Assembly (NCBI GenBank): GCA_902489445.1 | Contig: CABTZX010000046.1 | Location: 1 to 10,708, forward strand | Direction of reading: 5' to 3' | DNA length: 10,708 nucleotides | Origin: an uncultured Bacteroidales bacterium | GTDB taxonomy: Bacteria > Bacteroidota > Bacteroidia > Bacteroidales > Porphyromonadaceae | Shown: positions 1 to 5,945 of the stretch, in pieces | Position numbering within the stretch: position 1 is the first letter of the stretch | Layout of the letters: each line of letters opens with the position of its first letter | Notes under the pieces: model-generated | Told to the model about the DNA's origin: nothing | The model's database searches: none | The model's input: only the letters and a program-made list of their open reading frames with translations | Position numbers and translations under genes: made by a program

Positions 1-175
1 ATAGGGTTAATGAGGCTGCTTTTTGCGGGGTATTCCGCAGTGAGATGGCCTGTGACGTAAAGTACTGTTGAGCAAGTCGCTTTGCTTCACTCGCGGTACG
101 AGGTGCGGCATCCGCACTAATCCCCGCGTAGAGGAGGAACAAAAGCGTGCTGAATAAGCGTAATCTTAATTGCAT
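1..175 (-). CDS. Secreted protein, N-terminal fragment with Spi-like propeptide (possible C10 peptidase)
   Basis: This open frame starts at an ATG at 175 and is still open at the left edge after 58 codons, so only the N-terminus is visible. It begins MQLRLRLFSTLLFLLYAG, a basic then hydrophobic Sec signal peptide, with likely cleavage near the ADAA-PRT region (about residues 20-24). The mature part begins PRTASEAKRLAQQYFTSQA. That pattern (charged residue, EA, aliphatic, A-x-x-F/Y-F) is what I recall for the Spi/propeptide segment in front of C10 streptopain-like cysteine proteases and some other secreted Bacteroidota proteins. No catalytic region lies in the window, so protease function is inferred only from the propeptide-like start. 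The frame is upstream of nothing else here and is separated from recQ by 490 bp. It could equally be another secreted protein with the same prodomain. Confidence 0.6.
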   Translation of the reverse strand, partial: MQLRLRLFSTLLFLLYAGISADAAPRTASEAKRLAQQYFTSQAISLRNTPQKAASLTL

Positions 176-263
176 TTGTCTCTATTCTTCTTATGGTGTA
201 TATATTGTCTCCCTGTCAAATAATGGCCCGGGCAATATTCCTTATAGTTGCAGGAGCCGTAAG

Positions 264-271
264 CAAAGGTA
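264..271 (-). promoter_or_regulatory. Candidate Bacteroidota -7 promoter element for the truncated secreted gene
   Basis: Read on the minus strand, this octamer is TACCTTTG, a full match to the Bacteroidota primary-sigma -7 consensus TAnnTTTG. It lies about 90 bp before the ATG at 175, which would give an untranslated leader of roughly 80 nt. No convincing -33 TTG is visible about 20 bp further upstream, so the call is tentative. I found no equally good match upstream of dut or recJ. Confidence 0.3.
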
Positions 272-311
272 ACATTTAATATTGAAAGGGGAATAGATTG
301 CGGTAATGGCG

Positions 312-329
312 CGGAGCAAGCGAGCTCCG
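312..329. repeat. Small perfect hairpin (6-bp stem)
   Basis: CGGAGC at 312-317 pairs perfectly with GCTCCG at 324-329 around the loop AAGCGA. It lies in the non-coding stretch between the truncated secreted gene and the boxA-like repeat. There is no T-run on either side, so it does not look like an intrinsic terminator. Its role is unknown. Apart from this, the promoter candidate and a short direct repeat, I see nothing in 176-369. Confidence 0.4.
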
Positions 330-334
330 GCAGC

Positions 335-352
335 GTGTTATCGCCTCGGGCG
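335..352 (+). repeat. 18-bp direct repeat, copy 1
   Basis: The segment GTGTTATCGCCTCGGGCG recurs at 579-596 with two substitutions (16/18 identical, same orientation). The two copies flank the boxA-like repeat and the decamer array, and so may mark the borders of a composite intergenic element. The GTTAGCG part of copy 2 also resembles the TTAGCRTC motif in the tandem units at the right edge when those are read on the minus strand. Confidence 0.4.
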
Positions 353-369
353 GTGACAGCGCCACCCGG

Positions 370-413
370 AGGGACAGCGTTCTTTGACATATTGTAATGG
401 CTCCCGCACGATG
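370..413 (+). repeat. 44-bp inverted repeat with boxA-like core, left copy
   Basis: The reverse complement of this segment matches 10463-10506 at 41 of 44 positions. The core, read on the plus strand at 379-389, is GTTCTTTGACA. It resembles the E. coli rRNA boxA antitermination sequence TGCTCTTTAACA and, as I recall, leader sequences of Bacteroidota rRNA operons. No rRNA or tRNA gene follows. The boxA reading points rightward into the decamer array and against the 3' end of recQ, so any transcript here would be antisense to recQ. Read the other way, the repeat contains ATGTCAAAGAACGCT, the start of a small open frame. Confidence 0.75.
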
Positions 414-470
414 GGGGATTCCTGCGCTAATGGCGCTCATTAGTGGCTATAGTAATTATAGAGCTAATTG

Positions 471-560
471 GCAATCAGAGGTTATCGGAACCAATCAGAG
501 CCAATCCAAATCAATCTGAGTAAATCGGATTAATTCTGATAAACTCCGATAAGTTCGGAT
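471..560 (+). repeat. Array of nine degenerate decamers in exact 10-bp phase
   Basis: TCNGA pentamers begin at 475, 485, 495, 505, 515, 525, 535, 545 and 555, exactly ten bases apart. Only the fourth (TCCAA) departs from the pattern. The fuller consensus is about AATCNGAK. The core ATCNGAT is its own reverse complement, so the array reads similarly on both strands. The segment is AT-rich and non-coding, lies just beyond the boxA-like repeat, and ends about 100 bp from the recQ stop. Similar pentamers in the same spacing occur beside the right-hand boxA-like copy. Ten-base spacing is close to one DNA helical turn, which would fit phased protein sites or bent DNA, but that is inference. Confidence 0.7.
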
Positions 561-578
561 AAAAGCAGTAGCGCGTAT

Positions 579-601
579 GTGTTAGCGCCTCGTGCGCCAA
601 C
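579..601 (+). repeat. 18-bp direct repeat, copy 2, forming a hairpin
   Basis: Bases 579-596 match 335-352 at 16 of 18 positions. Here GTTAGCGC can also pair with GCGCCAAC, giving an 8-bp stem with one mismatch. It lies about 65 bp beyond the recQ stop and could act as a weak 3' structure for the recJ-recQ transcript. No T-run follows on the minus strand, so it is not a convincing intrinsic terminator. I see no other terminator for recQ in 176-665. Confidence 0.4.
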
Positions 602-665
602 CCTATGTGCCAGCAATGCTCTGCGTCAGCGGTGCGATGCGTCCACGGCGCGGTAGGCGCGCGGG

Positions 666-2756
666 TTATCGGCGGCGGATGCGGAATCCGTCCATGCGGA
701 GGGTATCGGATTGCTGTAGGTAGGCTTCAAGCGCCTTGAGCCAGAAATCCTTATCCTCTCCGTGCCGGTGACGCAGGTAAAGCAGGAGCGCATTAAGCTC
801 GATGGAGGCGTTTGCATCGGGGAGCAGCTTGTTCAGTGCGGTGGCGCATTGTGCCTGCGGCTCTCTGTCGGACGGGTCCTTGTGGCGCTGACGCTTCTTT
901 TTGGCGGCGCAAACGTCGCAAATGCCGCATTCGGGGCAATCGTCCTCGCCAAAATAGCGTACAAGGGTTTGTGCGCGGCAGGTGTGATCGCTCCGGTAGA
1001 GGTAGTCTAAAACGGCTTCAATGCGAGCTTCGAACCGCTTTTTGCGTTCCGAATAGGCTTGATCGCTGATGATGAGGTCGCGCCCACGCTGTCGGCGTGT
1101 TGTGATGGTAATCTTGGGAAGCGTGGAACGCGGTATGTAGCGAATAACGCTCATTCCCGAAAGGGTGGTTAGCTGCTGATAGACCTCCTCCACGGGGAGA
1201 CCAGTTTCAAAGGCGATGCGCTGCTCTTCGAACGGCACGTACCGAGTAAAGACGCCCGGGAAATAGCGCAAAAGCGTATCGATGATGCGCTCCTTGGGCT
1301 CATCGAGGTGAAGTTTGTAGAGTTCTTGGCGCTCCATCACAAAGGCGACCCGTGCGGTTTGATCCTCGCGTTCCTCATATTGGAAGGCACCGGCTCTATC
1401 GAGAATGCGTATGGCGCTCATGGTGGGCAGCGGTGGAAGCTTGAAAGTTTTGATAAAAGTTTCCACATCAAAGATCATGCGTCTGCCCAAACCTTCGCCG
1501 TAACCTATTTGCAAGTAGCTCATAATGAGGTCGTACAGATCGCGAATAAAGGCTTGCGGAGGGAACTCGGTGGCGATCCGTTTACGGAATACACCGGCTT
1601 CGTGTGGTCCGAGGAGTACAACCGAATAGGCACGCTTCCCATCGCGTCCGGCACGTCCGGCTTCCTGAAAGTAATCTTCGGGCGATGAGGGCATGGCAAA
1701 GTGTATTACGGAGCGCACATCGGGTTTATCGATGCCCATTCCAAAGGCGTTGGTAGCCACGATAACGCGCACATCGCCGTTCATCCAGCGCTCCTGCCGT
1801 TCGTCACGCATAGCATGCGATAGGCCGGCGTGGTAGTAAACGGCGGAGATGCCTATTTCCTTCAGTTGCGCGGCAATCACGGCGCAACGCTCGCGGTCGC
1901 GGCAGTAGACGATGGCGCAGCCCGGTACGCTCTGCAGGATGTGGGCAATTTCGGTAATCTTGGATGGCGTTTGGCGCACCACATATGCCAAATTGGGTCG
2001 GAAGAAGCTTTTCCGTATCACATTACGTTTGCGGAAAGCGAGCTTATCCATCACATCCTCCACCACATCGGGGGTAGCGGTAGCGGTAAGCGCCAGCACC
2101 GGTACGTTGGGGAATTGCTTCCTGAGCGAACCGATATTGAGGTAGGAGGGGCGGAAATCGTACCCCCACTGGGAAATGCAGTGACACTCGTCCACCACAA
2201 TGAGGGATACTTTCATATGCTGCAGGGCGGCTTGAAAGTAGGGGGAAGCGAGCCGCTCGGGAGCGATGTAGAGGAAGCTGCTCTTTCCGTACACAGCGTT
2301 ATTGAGAATGCGCTGGATGCGGAAGTGGTCTAAACCGGAGTGAATAGCTTCAGCACGGATACGCTTTGCCTTCAGTTGGGCTACCTGATCGTTCATAAGC
2401 GCAATAAGCGGTGTGAACACAAGGGTAACGCCGCCGAGCATAATCCCGGGAACCTGAAAGGTGATACTCTTTCCTCCGCCGGTTGGAAGCAAGCCGAGTG
2501 TATCGTTGCCCGCCAGCACAGAGTCGATAATATCGCGCTGCTTATCGCGAAAACTATCGTATCCCCAGTAGGATTTGAGTGTCTCTTCCGGGGTTGACGG
2601 ACGTTTGCGGCGCGTGGGGGCCTCGTCGGCAGGCGTAGGCTCCGCGTCGATGCCGGAAAAATCCTCTTCCTCAGGGAAATCGCCCGGGTAGAAGGTATCT
2701 TCCGCTCCGTAGCGATCCTCGAGGGAGAGAAACCAATTATCCGGTTCGGTGCTCAT
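666..2756 (-). CDS. recQ: RecQ-family ATP-dependent DNA helicase (Bacteroidota type)
   Basis: A 696-residue 3'-5' DNA helicase. In order: motif 0 (GYDSFRDKQRD, about 65-75), Walker A LLPTGGGKS (89-97), the DECH box (189-192), motif III ALTATAT (222-228), and motifs V-VI through QEAGRAGRDG (364-373). A zinc cluster C593-x16-C610-x2-C613-x2-C616 matches the cysteine spacing of E. coli RecQ. About 190 residues separate the helicase core from this cluster, whereas in E. coli the cluster follows the helicase core almost directly; I recall this layout from other Bacteroidota RecQ proteins. No HRDC domain is recognisable in the last 80 residues. The first 55 residues are an acidic, probably disordered extension. 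The ATG directly follows the recJ stop (TAG-ATG, no gap), so the two are almost surely cotranscribed and may be translationally coupled. Expected role: unwinding for RecFOR recombination with RecJ, and replication-fork repair. Confidence 0.95.
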   Translation of the reverse strand: MSTEPDNWFLSLEDRYGAEDTFYPGDFPEEEDFSGIDAEPTPADEAPTRRKRPSTPEETLKSYWGYDSFRDKQRDIIDSVLAGNDTLGLLPTGGGKSITFQVPGIMLGGVTLVFTPLIALMNDQVAQLKAKRIRAEAIHSGLDHFRIQRILNNAVYGKSSFLYIAPERLASPYFQAALQHMKVSLIVVDECHCISQWGYDFRPSYLNIGSLRKQFPNVPVLALTATATPDVVEDVMDKLAFRKRNVIRKSFFRPNLAYVVRQTPSKITEIAHILQSVPGCAIVYCRDRERCAVIAAQLKEIGISAVYYHAGLSHAMRDERQERWMNGDVRVIVATNAFGMGIDKPDVRSVIHFAMPSSPEDYFQEAGRAGRDGKRAYSVVLLGPHEAGVFRKRIATEFPPQAFIRDLYDLIMSYLQIGYGEGLGRRMIFDVETFIKTFKLPPLPTMSAIRILDRAGAFQYEEREDQTARVAFVMERQELYKLHLDEPKERIIDTLLRYFPGVFTRYVPFEEQRIAFETGLPVEEVYQQLTTLSGMSVIRYIPRSTLPKITITTRRQRGRDLIISDQAYSERKKRFEARIEAVLDYLYRSDHTCRAQTLVRYFGEDDCPECGICDVCAAKKKRQRHKDPSDREPQAQCATALNKLLPDANASIELNALLLYLRHRHGEDKDFWLKALEAYLQQSDTLRMDGFRIRRR

Positions 2757-4502
2757 CTAAAAGCTGAGTGCGTCATCCGGCTTCACATCGGTTACACGCA
2801 GTTGCACGTTGGAAATACCGTTGTGCACATTCTCTTCGAGGTGATAGCACATGGCAAAGGGGGCACCACTTTTAATAATCGGTAGTTTTTTGGCTTGCCC
2901 AAAGGCGATAGCTCCGAACGGGTAACGCCGGTTTGGCGCATCGGTAACATCGGGTTTGAGGTGCTCCTCTTTCCTGCCCACGGCGCGACTTTCGCCGGTA
3001 TCGATCAGTTGCGTGGAAAAGAAGAGCGGATCGGGATTATCGGGACCAAACGGATAAAGCTTTTTAATATGGCGCAGAAGTGTTTGGTTGATCTGGGTAA
3101 GTTTGAGCTCTTCGTCCAACTCGATAGTGGTTTCGGGTCGCCCCGAGGGAATGGCGTTATCGGCATATTCCACAACGGGCTGCACAAATTCGTCCAAATG
3201 CTCTTTGGACATAGTGAGCCCGGCTGCATAAGGGTGTCCGCCAAAGTTAATGAGCAAATCCTTGTGCAGATCGATGGCGTGGTACATATCGAAGTTGTTG
3301 GCACTACGTGCTGAGCCGGAGATGTTTTCGCCCATGCCGGAAAGCACGATAACGGGACGAGCGTATTGCTCCGCCAATCGGGAGGCTACGATGCCGATCA
3401 CCCCTTTGTGCCACTCCTCACCGTACACCACAATCAGTTTGTGTTTTTTGTGTAGTTCGTTGCTTTTGATCTGTTCGTGTGCTTCCTGGGTGATTTGCTT
3501 ATCCAAGGCGCGGCGCTGATTATTGCTGCGTTCTACTTCGCGACAAAGCTCTTCGGCTTCGTCCACGGAGGCACTGAGGAGCAGATCCACGGTTCGGCGT
3601 CCGTTCATCATACGTCCGGAGGCGTTGATGATGGGCCCTATTTTGTACACGATATCGCCGGTAGTAATGCTGCCCACTTTCAGTCCGCAGCTGCGGATAA
3701 TACCGGTGAGTGAGGGGGAGGGCTGGCGGTTCAGCTGGCGCAAGCCGTGGTAAAAGAGAATTCTGTTTTCTCCAAGCACGGAAACGAGGTCGCTGGCAAT
3801 GCTGACGGCACAAAGGTCCAACAGCGAATAGAGGCGCGAAAGACGGATGTTATTGGTGATGGCGAATGCCTGCATCAGTTTGAAACCGACTCCGCATCCG
3901 GATAGCTCGGCAAAAGGATAGGTGTTATCCTCCCTTTTGGCATCCAATACCGCCTCGGCGGGAGGAAGCTCGGCATCGGGCTGATGGTGATCGCACACAA
4001 TAAAATCGATTCCTAAACTTTTGGCATAGGCAATTTCGCGCGTTGCCTTGATGCCACAGTCCAGCACAATGATGAGCTTAACGCCTCGGCGGGCGGCATA
4101 ATCGATACCGGTGTAGGAAACGCCGTATCCGTCGTCTCCGCGGTCGGGAATGTAATAGTGTAACTGCGCTTCGCTGCAACCGGCTATGCGCAGGAATTTA
4201 TACACTAATGCCACGGCGGTAGTGCCGTCCACATCGTAATCGCCATAGACCAGGATCGGCTCCTTAGTGCCGAGCGCCTTGTTGAGGCGTGCCACAGCGC
4301 GATCCATATCCTTCATGAGGAAGGGATCGTGCAGGTCTTGCAGCTTTGGATGAAAAAAATTGTTTGCATCCTGAACGGAAGTAACCCCGCGACGCACCAA
4401 GATACGCGCTACCGGAACGGGTAGATGCAGCTCACGGCTGAGCTGTGCGGCGATGTTCTGCTGGGGTTCGCTCAATGGATGCCATGTCCAACGAGTTGTC
4501 AT
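2757..4502 (-). CDS. recJ: Single-stranded-DNA-specific 5'-3' exonuclease RecJ
   Basis: RecJ degrades 5'-ended single strands, working with a RecQ helicase to make 3' overhangs for RecFOR/RecA loading, and also acts in repair. From the ATG at 4502 the product is 581 residues (E. coli RecJ 577). DHH-family motifs are intact: GDYDVDG (87-93), LDCG (147-150), CDHH (170-173) and ASDLV (236-240). The DHHA1 part has GEEWHKGVIGIVASRL (361-376), SGSARS (395-400) and GGHPYAAG (421-428); the C-terminal OB-like region follows. The frame is open upstream to an ATG at 4700, adding 66 residues. I chose 4502 because MTTRWTWHPL is where RecJ proteins normally begin and because the sequence before it is A/T-rich, as is usual for Bacteroidota starts. 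The stop abuts the recQ start. No convincing promoter was found upstream; transcription should start somewhere between 4502 and the ribF terminator. Confidence 0.95.
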   Translation of the reverse strand: MTTRWTWHPLSEPQQNIAAQLSRELHLPVPVARILVRRGVTSVQDANNFFHPKLQDLHDPFLMKDMDRAVARLNKALGTKEPILVYGDYDVDGTTAVALVYKFLRIAGCSEAQLHYYIPDRGDDGYGVSYTGIDYAARRGVKLIIVLDCGIKATREIAYAKSLGIDFIVCDHHQPDAELPPAEAVLDAKREDNTYPFAELSGCGVGFKLMQAFAITNNIRLSRLYSLLDLCAVSIASDLVSVLGENRILFYHGLRQLNRQPSPSLTGIIRSCGLKVGSITTGDIVYKIGPIINASGRMMNGRRTVDLLLSASVDEAEELCREVERSNNQRRALDKQITQEAHEQIKSNELHKKHKLIVVYGEEWHKGVIGIVASRLAEQYARPVIVLSGMGENISGSARSANNFDMYHAIDLHKDLLINFGGHPYAAGLTMSKEHLDEFVQPVVEYADNAIPSGRPETTIELDEELKLTQINQTLLRHIKKLYPFGPDNPDPLFFSTQLIDTGESRAVGRKEEHLKPDVTDAPNRRYPFGAIAFGQAKKLPIIKSGAPFAMCYHLEENVHNGISNVQLRVTDVKPDDALSF

Positions 4503-4535
4503 GATATAGATTTGTTTTATTTTCGGGATTAGCGT

Positions 4536-4572
4536 GGGGCGAAGCGGGCGTTTGTCCGGCTTCGTGAGCCCC
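4536..4572 (-). promoter_or_regulatory. Hairpin in the probable recJ 5' leader
   Basis: On the minus strand GGGG and CGAAGC (4572-4559 side) pair with GCTTCG and CCCC (4545-4536 side). This gives about 10 bp of stem with a short bulge and a loop of about a dozen bases, ending 33 nt before the recJ ATG at 4502. It could influence recJ translation or be incidental. If translation instead began at 4700, this would be coding sequence. No known riboswitch class is recognised. Confidence 0.25.
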
Positions 4573-4790
4573 AAGACGTATCCAAAGGGCAGCAATTCGG
4601 GCAGGCAGAGCAGCCAAACCATTGTGCAAATAACGGAATAAGGGATACTGCTATCCGCCCTCCAACGGGCTGCTTGTATCGTTTGTTCTACCTTTTCCAT
4701 CGCCTTCAGATACTATTCCTCGCGAAGTTACTCATTTTGTATTTATATATGGTAATGTAACGTTTGGGAAGAGCTCCGCAGGGGCGTCGC

Positions 4791-4878
4791 AAAAGGTATA
4801 GAAGTTCCGATTAAAAGGTATATAGGTATCGACCAAAAGATCTATACCTTTTGTGCGAAAGGTATAGATCTATTTTGG
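4791..4878. repeat. AAAGGTATA repeat cluster with long hairpin
   Basis: The motif AAAGGTATA occurs on the plus strand at 4792-4800, 4814-4822 and 4858-4866, and inverted at 4844-4852 (the inverted copy extends into TTTT). The inverted copy and the last direct copy form a perfect 14-bp stem (4838-4851 with 4858-4871) around the loop TGTGCG. The stem can be extended by CCAAAA/TTTTGG across a 2-base bulge. The cluster lies between the ribF terminator and recJ and is non-coding. It is not followed by a T-run suitable for a terminator. On the minus strand the motif is TATACCTTT, only loosely like the TAnnTTTG promoter element, so a promoter role is uncertain. Confidence 0.6.
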
Positions 4879-4896
4879 AGTGGCACTACGAGCTAC

Positions 4897-4935
4897 AAAA
4901 AAAGGAACCCTTGAATGCGAAAATTCAAAGGTTCC
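4897..4935 (-). terminator. Intrinsic terminator after ribF
   Basis: On the minus strand a 13-bp stem (4935-4923 with 4916-4904, one mismatch) closes a 6-base loop and is followed at once by seven T residues (4903-4897). It begins about 30 bp after the ribF stop. It is the only clear rho-independent terminator in the window and marks the end of the five-gene dut-to-ribF operon, separating it from recJ-recQ. Confidence 0.9.
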
Positions 4936-4967
4936 CGAGGTGAGCCGAGTTATATCCTGAGGCGGAA

Positions 4968-5945
4968 TTATTCCGTTCGGGAGCAGCCCAAAAGGGCGCG
5001 GATTTCAGCTTCGTATGCTTGGAGCGCTTGAGTTAACTGCTCGGTTCCGCCAAAATGATGTTCGGGATGAACAAACGCCTCTATTTCGATGGAAATATAG
5101 CGGTCGTACAGTTCTTCGGAGCGATCAAAGAGGTGGATCTCAATGGAGCGTTCTTCCTCGTCGCCCATCGTGGGTCGATTGCCAATATAGAGCATGCCGG
5201 GGCATAATTCGTTGCCGATGCGTGCCCGAGCGGCATATACTCCGTTGGGAGGCAGAAGCTTATGGGCATCGTCCAGTTCTATATTGGCGGTGGGATAGCC
5301 TAACGTGCGACCCAAATGCCTGCCGCCGACAACCACGCCGCTCAGGGGATAAGCGTAGCCGAGCAATTGGTTGGCTTCGCGCAGAGCGCCACGGCGCAAA
5401 AGCGTTTTGATGCGTGTGGAACTATAGGCATTCCCTTCCGGATCGCAAGCGGCAGCAGCGCGCTCAATGGAAATGCCGTGCCGCGCGCCAAGCGCTTCCA
5501 TTTCGGGCGCCGTACCGTAATGAGATGCGTGACCAAACGAGTGGTCGTATCCCAACAGCATATGGTGTGCGTGGAGCATATCCACCACCACCTGCTGCAC
5601 AAAATCATCCGCGTTCAGCTGCGATAAAGCCCTATCAAAGGGAAGCACAAAGGTGATATCGGGTGCGGCGGCACTCAGGCGCGTTATCTGCTCTTGATAG
5701 CTGTTGAGCCGCGAATAGGGATGCCCGGGACGGACGGTAGCGAGCGGACTGCGATCGAAAGTAACCACTGCCGAAGCAAGGTTACGCGCGGCTGCCGCAC
5801 GCTTCAAATCGTTGATTAGAGCCAAATGACCCAAATGCACCCCATCAAAGGTACCGATGGTTACCGCCGTGGGTTTTTGAAAAATGTACGGATGCTCAAA
5901 GCGAAGAGCTCCGGAGACATCTCTGATGATCTTTATCGTATCCAT
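4968..5945 (-). CDS. ribF: Bifunctional riboflavin kinase / FAD synthetase RibF
   Basis: RibF phosphorylates riboflavin to FMN and adenylates FMN to FAD in the cytoplasm. From the ATG at 5945 the product is 325 residues, a normal length. The N-terminal FMN adenylyltransferase domain has GTFDGVHLGH (31-40), GYDHSFGH (132-139) and YSSTRIKTLLRRG (174-186). The C-terminal riboflavin kinase domain has GRTLGYPTANI (212-222, containing the PTAN motif), NGVYA (234-238), IGNRPTM (254-260) and EIHLFD with the probable catalytic Glu269. One oddity: the segment after VVTFD reads RSPL, where PHPR or a close variant is usual. An in-frame ATG lies at 5978, but that would deepen the overlap with the upstream gene from 13 to 46 bp, so 5945 is preferred. 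It is the last gene before the terminator at 4897-4935. Confidence 0.95.
   Translation of the reverse strand: MDTIKIIRDVSGALRFEHPYIFQKPTAVTIGTFDGVHLGHLALINDLKRAAAARNLASAVVTFDRSPLATVRPGHPYSRLNSYQEQITRLSAAAPDITFVLPFDRALSQLNADDFVQQVVVDMLHAHHMLLGYDHSFGHASHYGTAPEMEALGARHGISIERAAAACDPEGNAYSSTRIKTLLRRGALREANQLLGYAYPLSGVVVGGRHLGRTLGYPTANIELDDAHKLLPPNGVYAARARIGNELCPGMLYIGNRPTMGDEEERSIEIHLFDRSEELYDRYISIEIEAFVHPEHHFGGTEQLTQALQAYEAEIRALLGCSRTE

Noticed and set aside
166..390. Minus-strand open frame of 74 codons between the repeat and the truncated secreted gene
   Set aside because: No recognisable domain, it overlaps the start of the better supported secreted gene by 10 bp, and its first codons are the DNA repeat itself. 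Kept only as a low-interest observation.
370..413. Terminal inverted repeats of a 10-kb transposon with 10463-10506
   Set aside because: The segment between holds only housekeeping genes in a typical Bacteroidota order, with no transposase or integrase and no target-site duplication seen.
1830..2333. 167-codon plus-strand frame opposite recQ
   Set aside because: Lies wholly antisense to well-supported helicase coding sequence and shows no independent domain features.
4838..4871. Second terminator, from the AAAGGTATA hairpin
   Set aside because: No T-run of suitable length follows on either strand, and a proper terminator for ribF already lies at 4897-4935.
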